From Mycetocola reblochoni REB411 (GTDB lineage Bacteria; Actinomycetota; Actinomycetes; Actinomycetales; Microbacteriaceae), in assembly GCF_900163835.1 (NCBI RefSeq), contig NZ_FUKR01000018.1:1-38577 (forward strand): DNA of 38,577 nucleotides, in the 5' to 3' direction. Each line of letters begins with the position of its first letter. Position 1 is the first letter of the stretch. Below, piece by piece: positions 1-7,609 of the stretch. The translations under genes were made by a program, and so were the position numbers. The notes under the pieces are model-generated. The model saw nothing but the letters and a program-made list of their open reading frames with translations. It did no database searches and was not told the origin of the DNA.

Positions 1-66
1 GTCGCCCGCGGCACGCAGGATACGCCGATCGTTCTTGACCACGTCCTTGCGGGGTTTGCTCGCCAC
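1..66 (-). CDS. 5' end of a gene cut by the window edge, possibly a TetR regulator
   Basis: An open frame on the minus strand starts at a GTG at 66-64, preceded by a GAGAGGG-type ribosome site about 8 bases upstream, and runs off the left edge after 22 codons. The visible residues are basic (ASKPRKDVVKNDRRIL, then RAAGD). The pattern RRIL.AA resembles the first helix of TetR-family DNA-binding domains. It is transcribed away from the catabolic genes that begin at 347, a common place for a local regulator. Too little is visible for a firm family call. Confidence 0.4.
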   Translation of the reverse strand, partial: MASKPRKDVVKNDRRILRAAGD

Positions 67-272
67 TCCGGCCCTCTCGTCGCGCTTCGTCTAGACACAG
101 GCTAACGCGCCGTCCACGCGACGGCCGTGGCGTTCCTCGGCCCTCCCGCGACTGCAATGCGAGAACAAAACACAACTGTCGTCGTATTTATCACCGGAAA
201 ACAGGGGTTGAAGTGAGGGAAACGACATGGAAACACATGAGAAATACGGACGAATCGCGGGAACTGGCACGC

Positions 273-301
273 TTGACACCAATCAACGGGAGGCGTAGAC
301 A
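273..301 (+). promoter_or_regulatory. candidate sigma-70 promoter of the pxpA operon
   Basis: A perfect TTGACA at 273-278 is followed after 17 bases by TAGACA at 296-301, a weak -10 box (three of six matches). The region 170-345 is clearly richer in A and T than the rest of the window, as expected of a regulatory region. This is the only consensus -35 hexamer with 17-base spacing that I saw ahead of the operon. Confidence 0.45.
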
Positions 302-346
302 AGTGCAAGCAGAATCTTGTTTCATGATCATCCAATGGAGGACGAC

Positions 347-1162
347 GTGACGATCTCGATCGACCTGGTCGCCGATGTGGGCGAAAGCTACGGCGCCTAC
401 CGCCTCGGGGACGACTCGCTGCTGGACTCGCTGTCCTCCGCCAACGTCGCGTGCGGCTTCCACGCGGGAGACCCCGTCGAGATGGACCGGATCGTCGGCC
501 TCTGCGTCGACCGCGGCGTCGCCGTCGGAGCCCACCCCGGCTTCCGCGACGTCGTCGGCTTCGGCCGCCGGCGCATCCAGCTCAGCCGGGCCGAGGTGCG
601 CGCAGAGACCCTCTACCAGATCGGCGCCCTCAGCGCGTTCACCCGACGACACGGCACCGACGTCCAGCACGTGACGCCGCACGGGGCACTTGGCAACCTC
701 TGCGTCGAGGACGAGCTCTACGCCGCCGGCGTCCTCGACGCGGTCATCGACGTCGACCCTTCCCTGCCCGTCGTCACGCAGGAGGGCGTCCTCGCCGAGC
801 TCGCGCGCAGCGCAGGGGTGCCCGTCGCCATCACCGCCATGGCCGACCGCGGATACCGCGCGGACGGCTCCCTGGTGCCGCGGAGCGAGCCCGGCGCCGT
901 CATCCACGATAGGGCGGCCCTGGTCGAGCGGGCGGTCAGGATGGTCCGGCAGCGCTCCGTCACCTCCGTCGAGGGCACGGAGGTCGCTCTCGACTGCGCG
1001 ACGGTCCTGCTCCACGGCGACGGCGATGACGCCGCACCAGTGGCCGCCGCGATCCGGAGCGCGCTCCTGGCCGGCGGCGTTGAGATCGCCCCGATCAGGG
1101 AGGTCCTCGCCCGCTCCGCCGCGGCGGGGGACGACCGACCCATCGACGGACGCGACTCGTGA
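347..1162 (+). CDS. pxpA: PxpA / LamB-YcsF family lactam-opening subunit
   Basis: 271 residues. The LamB/YcsF family is subunit A of bacterial 5-oxoprolinase, which opens 5-oxoproline (pyroglutamate) to glutamate using ATP. Family signatures: D6-x3-D10-x-GE near the start, SANVACGFHAGDP at 31-43, GAHPG at 61-65 and VGFGRR at 70-75, and a PHGAL block at 111-115. The GTG at 347 is preferred because GGAGG lies 5 bases upstream and the protein then begins with the family pattern; an upstream TTG at 317 has no such site. The stop overlaps the start of the next gene by 4 bases. Odd: the usual asparagine of DLNxD is V8, and the usual K and Y of KPHGALYN are T110 and G116, so the substrate may differ from 5-oxoproline. 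Confidence 0.88.
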   Translation: MTISIDLVADVGESYGAYRLGDDSLLDSLSSANVACGFHAGDPVEMDRIVGLCVDRGVAVGAHPGFRDVVGFGRRRIQLSRAEVRAETLYQIGALSAFTRRHGTDVQHVTPHGALGNLCVEDELYAAGVLDAVIDVDPSLPVVTQEGVLAELARSAGVPVAITAMADRGYRADGSLVPRSEPGAVIHDRAALVERAVRMVRQRSVTSVEGTEVALDCATVLLHGDGDDAAPVAAAIRSALLAGGVEIAPIREVLARSAAAGDDRPIDGRDS

Positions 1163-1878
1163 CGACGCATCCGGCGGAACAGCTGGTCATGAGCGGCTAC
1201 GGCGACTCCGCGCTGCTCGTGTCGCGCCGGCACCCCGACCCCGCACGCAGGTGGGCGCTCATGCAGGCCGTCGCCGCATCGCTGCGCGCCCAGCGGGTTC
1301 CCGGCGTCGAGGCCGTCGTGGCGACGTTCGAGGACCTGCTGGTCGAGTACGACCCCCTGGTGTGCGACGGCGACGAGTTGCGCCGGCGCATCGCACTGTC
1401 GGCACCGGCAGAGGAACCACCGCTCGCGTCCGGCCGCACCGTGCGCCTGCCGATGGTGTACGGCGGCGACAACGGTCCCGACCTCGACGACGTCGCCGCC
1501 GAGCTCGGCATCACCGCAGACCAGCTGATCGACAGGCACTCCTCGACCGACTGGACGGTTGCCTTCACCGGGGCTCCCGCCGGGGCCCCGCTGCACACCG
1601 GCGAGCCGCTCGGCGCGACGCCGATCCGCCGGCGTTCGTCGCCCCGGGTGCGGATCCCCGCCGGCACCGTCGCGCTCTCCGGTACCCAAGGGACCATCTA
1701 CACCGTCGAGGCGCCCGGAGGGTGGCGCCTGATCGGCCGCACCCCCGTCCGGATCATCCGTCAGGGCTCAGACGACTTCGTGTCCATCCGCCCGGGAGAC
1801 ACCCTGCGGTTCAGCCCCCTCAGCGAAGCGGAGTTCGCCGCCTTCACCCCGGTCGACGTCGCGGAGCTGATCTCGTGA
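1159..1878 (+). CDS. pxpB: PxpB / KipI family subunit of 5-oxoprolinase-like enzyme
   Basis: 239 residues, usual size for the KipI/PxpB family (allophanate hydrolase subunit 1 fold). Landmarks: the early GDSALLV segment, YGGDNGPDLDDVA near residues 99-111 (the family usually has YGGxxGPDL), FTGAPAG, and the C-terminal PGGWRLIGRT and IRPGD segments. With PxpC it forms the ATP-dependent part of 5-oxoprolinase. The GTG start overlaps the pxpA stop and the TGA stop overlaps the pxpC start, each by 4 bases (GTGA), so translation is probably coupled and the three products made in balance. Confidence 0.9.
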   Translation: MTTHPAEQLVMSGYGDSALLVSRRHPDPARRWALMQAVAASLRAQRVPGVEAVVATFEDLLVEYDPLVCDGDELRRRIALSAPAEEPPLASGRTVRLPMVYGGDNGPDLDDVAAELGITADQLIDRHSSTDWTVAFTGAPAGAPLHTGEPLGATPIRRRSSPRVRIPAGTVALSGTQGTIYTVEAPGGWRLIGRTPVRIIRQGSDDFVSIRPGDTLRFSPLSEAEFAAFTPVDVAELIS

Positions 1879-2873
1879 GCACACTCCGGGTCGCGACCGC
1901 GGGGCGGTCGCAGGTGACCGACCTCGGCCGTTACGGCTACGCGCACCTCGGCGTGCAGAGCAACGGCGCGGCCGACCAGCGCTCCGCGCGGACCGCGAAC
2001 GTTCTCGTCGGCAACGCGCCGGACGCCCCCGTCATCGAGATCACCACCCTCATCGCCGCCGAGTTCGTCACAGACGAACGCATGCTCGTCGCGGCGACCG
2101 GCGCCGTCGGCCGGCTGCTCCTCGACGGTGCCGAGCAGCCGGCCTGTACGCCGATCGTCACCTGGCCCGGCGCGCGGATCCGCCTGGAGCCGGGCACGGC
2201 GGGCATCCGCGCCTACCTCGGGGTGCACGGCAGCATCGTCGCGGAGACCCAGCTGGGAAGCGTCGCCTCTGACCGCCTCATCGGCTGCGTCAACGAGCTG
2301 CACGACGGTGACGACCTCCCGGTGCGCGATGGCCGCGTCCGCGCCCCCCTGCACCTGCCGCTGTTCCGCAGCGGGCTGCGGCCGCTCCGGCTCGGCAACG
2401 ACTGGACACTCGACGTCCTCCCCGGCCCGGACGCCGACGATTTCCCTCGCTTCGCCGAGAGCGCCGCATCGGAGGAGTTCCACGTCGGGGCCCAGAGCGA
2501 CCACATCGGTGTCCGCTTGGACGGCGCGACGTTCCCGCGGACGTCGACTCACGAGGTCCTCTCCCGCGGCGTCCCCCTCGGTGCGATCGAGGTGCCGCCG
2601 AGCGGCTCCCTCATCGCGCTACTCCGCGGCCGACCGTTGACCGCCGGCTACCCGATCCCCGCGGTCGTCGCGCGAAGCTCCCACCACCTGCTCGGCCAGC
2701 TGCGCCCCGGAGACTCCGTCCGGCTCCGTGCCGTCGGCGTCAGGGACTCGCTCGACGGACAGCTTGCCTTCGAGCGTGAGCTCCGCGCCCTCGCCGAACG
2801 GTGCGCCTCCATGTTCGAGGCCAGCGCCGTGTTCCCCTCCTGCTCCGCATCGCACGCCGCCCCCGCGGCCTGA
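1875..2873 (+). CDS. pxpC: PxpC / KipA family subunit (biotin-dependent carboxyltransferase-like fold)
   Basis: 332 residues. The N-terminus (LRVATAGRSQVTDLGRYGY, then HLGVQSNGAAD) matches the PxpC/KipA family, which usually reads G..tt.QD.GR.G....G....GA.D; later landmarks are GSDR-like VASDRLIG, a PGPDADDF segment and HEVLSRGVPLGAIEVPPSG. With PxpB it would phosphorylate or activate the lactam before PxpA-assisted opening. The GTG start lies inside the pxpB stop. The last 20 residues are an alanine/serine-rich tail without family features. Sure of the family; the real substrate is not shown by the sequence. Confidence 0.9.
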   Translation: MSTLRVATAGRSQVTDLGRYGYAHLGVQSNGAADQRSARTANVLVGNAPDAPVIEITTLIAAEFVTDERMLVAATGAVGRLLLDGAEQPACTPIVTWPGARIRLEPGTAGIRAYLGVHGSIVAETQLGSVASDRLIGCVNELHDGDDLPVRDGRVRAPLHLPLFRSGLRPLRLGNDWTLDVLPGPDADDFPRFAESAASEEFHVGAQSDHIGVRLDGATFPRTSTHEVLSRGVPLGAIEVPPSGSLIALLRGRPLTAGYPIPAVVARSSHHLLGQLRPGDSVRLRAVGVRDSLDGQLAFERELRALAERCASMFEASAVFPSCSASHAAPAA

Positions 2874-2887
2874 CAAGAGAGACCACC

Positions 2888-4201
2888 ATGACCGACACAC
2901 ACACCACCACGGCCCAGGGCCCGCAACTGAGCCCCCGCCAGCTGCGAAAGGTCGTCTTCGGCGGCACAGCCGGCGTCTTCGTGGAGTTCTTCGACTACGG
3001 CATCTACGGATTCCTGGCCGGCACGATCGCCCTGGTCTTCTTCCCGCCCGAGTCACCGACGGCCGGGCTGATCATGACCTGGGGCATCTTCGCGCTGACC
3101 TTCCTCATCCGCCCCCTCGGCGGCCTGATCATCGGCGCCTTCGCCGACCGCAAGGGCCGCCGCGCGGCGCTGGTGCTCTCGCTCACCCTCATGACCGTGG
3201 CGACGGCGGGAATCGGCTTCCTGCCCGGATATGCCACTATCGGCATGGCCGCTCCGATCCTGCTTCTGGTCCTGCGGCTCGTCCAGGGGTTCTCTGCCGG
3301 TGGCGAGGTCGCCAGCGCCTACTCCTTCGTCGCGGAGAACGCCCCGAACAGATCGCGCGGCTTCTTCACCTCGCTGCCGCAGTTCGGCTCGTACCTGGCC
3401 ATGCTCTGCGGAACCTCCATCGGCGTCGTGCTCTCCAACGCGCTTCCGGCGGACGCGCTGCAGGACTGGGCCTGGCGCGTGCCGTTCTTCATCGCGATCC
3501 CGCTCGGCTTCCTCGGCTACTGGATCCGCCGCTCGCTGCAGGACACGCTCGCCTTCCTCGAGGCCAAAGAACAGGGCGACATCGCCGCGAACCCGGTCAC
3601 CGCCACCTTCACGACGCCGGCGACGCTGCGCCGCGTGCTGTTCGCGGTGGCACTGGCGCTGCTCAACAGCTCCGGCTACTACATCCTGTTCAACTACATG
3701 CCCTCCTACCTCAACCGCGAGCTCGGCTTCGCCCCGGGCGAGGGGCTGGCGGTGACGGCGCTCGCCGTGCTCGTCATGCTCGTGTCCATCCCCCTCATGG
3801 GCCGGCTCTCCGACGCCGTCGGCCGGCGCGCGGTGCTCATCGGTTCCGCCGTCGCCTCGGCCGTGCTCGCGGTGCCCTGCTACGCGCTCATGGCGCAGGG
3901 CAGCTTCGGCCTCGCCGTCCTCGGTGCGATGCTTCTCGCCGCCGCCTTCGCCGGGCACGCGGCCGTCATCAACGTCACCCTCGTCGAGCTGTTTCCCACC
4001 CGGGTGCGCGGCACCGCGTACTCCCTCGGCTACAACATCTCGACGGCCATCTTCGGCGGCGCGGGACCCCTCGTGATGACGGCCCTCATCGCGGCCACCG
4101 CGGTCACGGCGATCCCCGCGTACTACGTCGTGCTCACCGCGGTCGGCACCGGGGTCGCGGCACTGTTCCTCAGGGACCGCGCCGGGAAGCCCATCGAGTG
4201 A
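2888..4201 (+). CDS. MHS-family MFS transporter (metabolite:H+ symporter)
   Basis: 437 residues with about 12 membrane segments, in the inner membrane. It has the signatures of the metabolite:H+ symporter branch (ProP, ShiA, KgtP, citrate transporters): EFFDYGIYGFLAGT near 37-50, the loop motif RPLGGLIIGAFADRKGRR, RLVQGFSAGGE, and the repeated loop GRLSDAVGRR in the second half. The family imports organic acids, betaines and amino acids with protons. It begins 14 bases after pxpC on the same strand, so it probably imports the substrate of the PxpABC-like enzyme. The start is the ATG at 2888 with only a weak GAGAG site upstream. Confidence 0.88.
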   Translation: MTDTHTTTAQGPQLSPRQLRKVVFGGTAGVFVEFFDYGIYGFLAGTIALVFFPPESPTAGLIMTWGIFALTFLIRPLGGLIIGAFADRKGRRAALVLSLTLMTVATAGIGFLPGYATIGMAAPILLLVLRLVQGFSAGGEVASAYSFVAENAPNRSRGFFTSLPQFGSYLAMLCGTSIGVVLSNALPADALQDWAWRVPFFIAIPLGFLGYWIRRSLQDTLAFLEAKEQGDIAANPVTATFTTPATLRRVLFAVALALLNSSGYYILFNYMPSYLNRELGFAPGEGLAVTALAVLVMLVSIPLMGRLSDAVGRRAVLIGSAVASAVLAVPCYALMAQGSFGLAVLGAMLLAAAFAGHAAVINVTLVELFPTRVRGTAYSLGYNISTAIFGGAGPLVMTALIAATAVTAIPAYYVVLTAVGTGVAALFLRDRAGKPIE

Positions 4202-4205
4202 GCCC

Positions 4206-4238
4206 CGGCGGGCGGGCGGTTCCGACGCCCGCCCGCCG
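4206..4238 (+). terminator. perfect 13-bp stem-loop after the transporter gene
   Basis: The arms at 4206-4218 and 4226-4238 (CGGCGGGCGGGCG and its complement) are perfect, with a 7-base loop. No T-run follows, so it may terminate partly or protect the upstream message, leaving lower read-through into the glutamate dehydrogenase gene. Confidence 0.6.
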
Positions 4239-4295
4239 CGGCCGACCGAGCCGAACCCCGACGATCGACACGCCACGAACGACAACGGAGACACC

Positions 4296-5585
4296 ATGAG
4301 CCAGATCCTCGACGGCCGGAGTGCCGTCGCAGCCGAAACGCGCGGGGCGTCGCCGCTTCACGCCGCCAGGCACCAGCTGAGGGAGGCCGTCGACACCCTC
4401 GGACTCGGCGACGCCGAGTACGAGATGCTCAGCACACCGCGTCGTGAGCTCACCGTCAGCATCCCGCTCCGCTGCGACGACGGCACGACCCGCACCTACC
4501 TCGGCTATCGGGTCCAGCACAACCTCTCCCGCGGCCCGGCGAAGGGAGGGGTGAGATTCAGCCCCGCCGTCAACCTCGACGAGGTCCGTGCGCTGGCGAT
4601 GTGGATGACCTGGAAGTCGGCGCTGCTCGACCTGCCGTACGGCGGAGCCAAGGGCGGGGTGGCCATCGATCCGCGCGGGCACACACTCGGCGAGCTCGAG
4701 CGGGTGACCCGACGCTACACGAGCGAGATCGCCGGATTCATCGGCCCCGACCGTGACATCCCCGCCCCGGACATCGGTACCGACGAACGCACGATGGCGT
4801 GGATGATGGACACCTTCTCCGTCGGTGCGGGCCACACCGTGCTCGGCGTGGTCACGGGCAAGCCCCTCGAGCTGGGCGGGTCGCGGGGCCGGGCATCGGC
4901 GACGTCCCGCGGCCTCGGCCACGTGGTGCTCGCCGCGCTGAGAGACCTCCGCCTGGGGGGCGGTGCGACGACGGCCGCGATCCAGGGCTTCGGCAAGGTC
5001 GGGCGGGGCCTGGCCGCTTTCCTGGCGGAGGCGGGGGTCCGGGTCATCGCGGTCAGCGACGAGGACGGTGCCGTGTGCAACGACGGCGGCATCGACGTGA
5101 CCGCGCTCGGCGAGCACGTGGACAGGACCGGCGGCGTGGCCGGGTTCGCCCTCGCCGACGCGCTCCCCGGAGGCGAGCTGCTGGAGATGGAGGTGACAGT
5201 GCTCGTCCCTGCGGCGGTCGAGGGCGTGCTGACGGCGGAGAACGCGCCGCGCGTGCGCGCCCGACTCATTGTCGAGGGGGCGAACGGCCCGACCACCCCG
5301 GAGGCGGACGCCGTCTTCGAGGCTCGAGGCATCACCGTCGTGCCGGACATCCTCGCCAATGCCGGCGGGGTCCTGGTCAGTTACTTCGAGTGGGTGCAGG
5401 GCAACCAGTCCTACTGGTGGACGGAGGACGACGTCGAGCGTCGGCTGCGCGATCGGATGCTCGCGTCCTGGGAGCGTCTGCTGGCGACGGCGCGGTCGTC
5501 GCGGCGGTCGCTCCGCCGCACGGCGACGGCGCTGGCGGTCGAGCGGGTCGCCGACGCCCACCGGCTTCGCGGCCTGTACCCGTGA
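4296..5585 (+). CDS. glutamate dehydrogenase family (Glu/Leu/Phe/Val dehydrogenase)
   Basis: 429 residues, the length of NAD(P)-dependent hexameric glutamate dehydrogenases of the RocG/GudB type. It interconverts L-glutamate and 2-oxoglutarate plus ammonia. Visible: RGPAKGGVRF with substrate-binding K83, PYGGAKGG with catalytic K119, PAPDIGT with D159, and the nucleotide-binding GFGKVG at 231-236. An acidic D255 at the end of the second strand suits NAD rather than NADP. The ATG at 4296 follows a GGAG site. In context it would use glutamate released by a 5-oxoprolinase, or regenerate 2-oxoglutarate for the aminotransferase encoded next. Acting on a substituted glutamate is also possible. Confidence 0.9.
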   Translation: MSQILDGRSAVAAETRGASPLHAARHQLREAVDTLGLGDAEYEMLSTPRRELTVSIPLRCDDGTTRTYLGYRVQHNLSRGPAKGGVRFSPAVNLDEVRALAMWMTWKSALLDLPYGGAKGGVAIDPRGHTLGELERVTRRYTSEIAGFIGPDRDIPAPDIGTDERTMAWMMDTFSVGAGHTVLGVVTGKPLELGGSRGRASATSRGLGHVVLAALRDLRLGGGATTAAIQGFGKVGRGLAAFLAEAGVRVIAVSDEDGAVCNDGGIDVTALGEHVDRTGGVAGFALADALPGGELLEMEVTVLVPAAVEGVLTAENAPRVRARLIVEGANGPTTPEADAVFEARGITVVPDILANAGGVLVSYFEWVQGNQSYWWTEDDVERRLRDRMLASWERLLATARSSRRSLRRTATALAVERVADAHRLRGLYP

Positions 5586-5599
5586 CTCGGCACTCCCGA

Positions 5600-5629
5600 T
5601 AAAATAAGAATGAGTTAGTGTTTTAACAC
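5600..5629 (+). promoter_or_regulatory. AT-rich regulatory patch between GDH and aminotransferase genes
   Basis: A short AT-rich island in otherwise GC-rich DNA. It holds TAAAAT at 5600-5605 (five of six matches to a -10 box) and the inverted repeat GTGTT-TT-AACAC at 5618-5629, which could be an operator. It suggests the downstream genes have their own controlled promoter. Confidence 0.4.
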
Positions 5630-5656
5630 CGATCCACCTCCCCGTCGCATTCCATC

Positions 5657-5662
5657 TACGCT
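5657..5662 (+). promoter_or_regulatory. -10 box placed for leaderless transcription of the aminotransferase gene
   Basis: TACGCT lies 7 bases before the ATG at 5670, so transcription would begin at or next to the start codon. No ribosome-binding site precedes that ATG, which fits. Confidence 0.4.
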
Positions 5663-5669
5663 GCTAACG

Positions 5670-6881
5670 ATGAAGGTTCGCACCACAATCATGACTGTAA
5701 AAACAATTCCACTCTCACTTCCAGATCGAATCCTCGCCGCCTCCCGGCGCCCGGCGACCCTCGGCCTCGTCCCCGCCGGTGCCATCTCTTTGGCGATGGG
5801 CGAGCCCGACGGCGGATCAGCCCCCGACGTCGTCGAGGCAGCCGTCACCGCGCTCCGTGCCGGCCGGACCACCTACGCGCCGCTGACCGGGCTGCCGGAG
5901 CTCAGGGAACGGCTCGCCGCACGCACCGAAGCCGACTCGCGGCGCCCGACCACCGCAAACGAGATCGTCCTCACCCACGGCGCGAGCGGCGCGCTGGCCG
6001 CCACGATCCTCGCCTGCCTCAGCGCCGGCGACCGCGTTCTGCTCCCCGAGCCGACCTACTCGCTCTACGCCGACCAGATCGCCATGGTCGGCGCCGAGGC
6101 GGTCGGCGTCCCGCTCCGCACGGATGGCACCCTCGACCTCGACCGTCTCGCGGAGCTCGCGCCGACGGCCCGCATGATCATCGTGTGCAACCCGGCCAAC
6201 CCCACCGGCCACGTGCTCGACGCCGACGAGGTCACCGGGCTCGCGGCGCTGCTGACGGTCAACCCCGGACTGCTGCTGTTGTCGGACGAGGCGTACGGCT
6301 CCATCGTGTTCGACGGCGTCCCGTTCATCTCCGCCCTCACGCTCCACTCGGTCCGCGACCAGGTCATCACCGTCGGGACGTTCTCCAAGAGCTGGTCCAT
6401 GACCGGGTGGCGCCTGGGCTGGGTCGTCGCGGAGGCGGCGACCGCAGCACGGATCGCGCTCGTGCACCGGACCGTCAACGGAGCGCTGAACACCTTCGTC
6501 CAGGACGCGGCCCTCGTCGCGCTCGACACCCCTGCCGAGTCCCTCGCCGCCGACGCCGCCACCTATCAGCGCCGCCGCGACCTCGTGCTCAGCCACCTCA
6601 GCGACCACGAGGCGATCACGATGAACCGCCCCACCGGGGCTTTCTATGCCTTCCCGCTGGTGCACGGACCACTCAACTCGACCGAGCTCGTCGCGGCGTT
6701 CGCCGACGGCGGCGTCCTGCTGAGAGCCGGGACCGAATACGGACCCTCAGGCGAGGGACACGTCCGCATCTCCTTCGCCACCGACGACGCCAGCCTCGTC
6801 GAGGGCCTCGCCCGGATGCGACGCGTTCTCGACCGCATCGGACGCCCGTCCGACCACACCGATGAAGGAGCGACACGATGA
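5670..6881 (+). CDS. class I/II PLP-dependent aminotransferase
   Basis: 403 residues, fold-type I. Landmarks: SLAMGEPDG near the start, TYAPLTGLPELRE, the cofactor segment NPANPTG at 174-180, DEAY with D206 and Y209, and TFSKSWSMTGWRLGW, where K240 is the Schiff-base lysine and R248 belongs to the family motif; a late arginine in GHVRISFA would bind the substrate carboxylate. Such enzymes move an amino group to a 2-oxo acid, often 2-oxoglutarate. The ATG at 5670 fits a leaderless start; an ATG at 5691 is an alternative. Its TGA overlaps the ATG of the aldolase-like gene (ATGA), so the two products probably act in sequence. Substrate not known. Confidence 0.88.
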   Translation: MKVRTTIMTVKTIPLSLPDRILAASRRPATLGLVPAGAISLAMGEPDGGSAPDVVEAAVTALRAGRTTYAPLTGLPELRERLAARTEADSRRPTTANEIVLTHGASGALAATILACLSAGDRVLLPEPTYSLYADQIAMVGAEAVGVPLRTDGTLDLDRLAELAPTARMIIVCNPANPTGHVLDADEVTGLAALLTVNPGLLLLSDEAYGSIVFDGVPFISALTLHSVRDQVITVGTFSKSWSMTGWRLGWVVAEAATAARIALVHRTVNGALNTFVQDAALVALDTPAESLAADAATYQRRRDLVLSHLSDHEAITMNRPTGAFYAFPLVHGPLNSTELVAAFADGGVLLRAGTEYGPSGEGHVRISFATDDASLVEGLARMRRVLDRIGRPSDHTDEGATR

Positions 6882-7504
6882 CCACCATGACCGCAGACAG
6901 CCGCCTCAGCCGGCTCGCCGAGCTCGGCGCCGCCACGGTGTACGAGGCGCACGGCCAGCGCGGCGCGATCGACCCCGCGCTGAAGCCGCTCGACCGCAAC
7001 ACCGTGATGGCCGGGCGCGCCGTCACCGTTCGACTCGAACCCGCCGACAACTGGTTCATCCACATCGCGCTGCTCGAGGCCGGCGAGGGCGACGTCCTCG
7101 TCGTCGACGCAGCCGGCTACGTCGACGCCGGCCCGTGGGGCGACGTGCTCACCCTCGCCGCTCAGCAGAGGGGACTGGCCGGGCTCGTCATCGACGGGGC
7201 GGTGCGCGACAGCCGGACCATCGTCGAGGCGGGCTTCCCCGTGTTCTCCCGCGGGGTCTGCATCCGGCGGACCACGAAAGTGCAGCGCGGCGAGGTCGGC
7301 GTCCCGGTCACCATCGGCGGCACCGTCGTCAGCACGGGCGACGTCCTCATCGGCGACGCCGACGGGCTCGTGCGCATCGGCGGCGACGAGATCGACGCCG
7401 CCCTCGCCTCCGCGGAGGCGCGCGAGGCGAAGGAGGAGCGGATGCGCGCCCAGATCAGGGCCGGTGCGTCCACCCTGGACCTGCTCGGCCTCCCCCACGC
7501 CTGA
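6878..7504 (+). CDS. RraA-like / HMG-CHA aldolase family protein
   Basis: 208 residues. Members of this family cleave 4-hydroxy-4-methyl-2-oxoglutarate or related 4-hydroxy-2-oxo acids to pyruvate plus a second oxo acid; others are RNase E regulators (RraA). The aldolase motif D-X20-R-D is exact: D89, then R110-D111 inside VIDGAVRDSRTI, with the preceding WGDVLT segment. I recall this aspartate as the residue distinguishing aldolases from E. coli RraA. AAGGAG lies 7 bases before the ATG, and the start overlaps the aminotransferase stop. An aminotransferase making the 2-oxo acid that this enzyme cleaves is the natural reading; the second product is unknown. Confidence 0.85.
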   Translation: MTTMTADSRLSRLAELGAATVYEAHGQRGAIDPALKPLDRNTVMAGRAVTVRLEPADNWFIHIALLEAGEGDVLVVDAAGYVDAGPWGDVLTLAAQQRGLAGLVIDGAVRDSRTIVEAGFPVFSRGVCIRRTTKVQRGEVGVPVTIGGTVVSTGDVLIGDADGLVRIGGDEIDAALASAEAREAKEERMRAQIRAGASTLDLLGLPHA

Positions 7505-7609
7505 CGACCCCGACGAGAAACGGACCACAATGACCACTCCGCCCCCGCTCTCCCCGCCGCCGATACGGCTCGGCTGGCCGAGCTCGCCCGCGAGATCAGG
7601 GTCTCCATC

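Noticed and set aside
690-1874. A long open frame running in another phase through pxpA and pxpB
   Set aside because: Arg/Ser/Pro-rich low-complexity translation; only the part from 1875 on is a real protein (PxpC).
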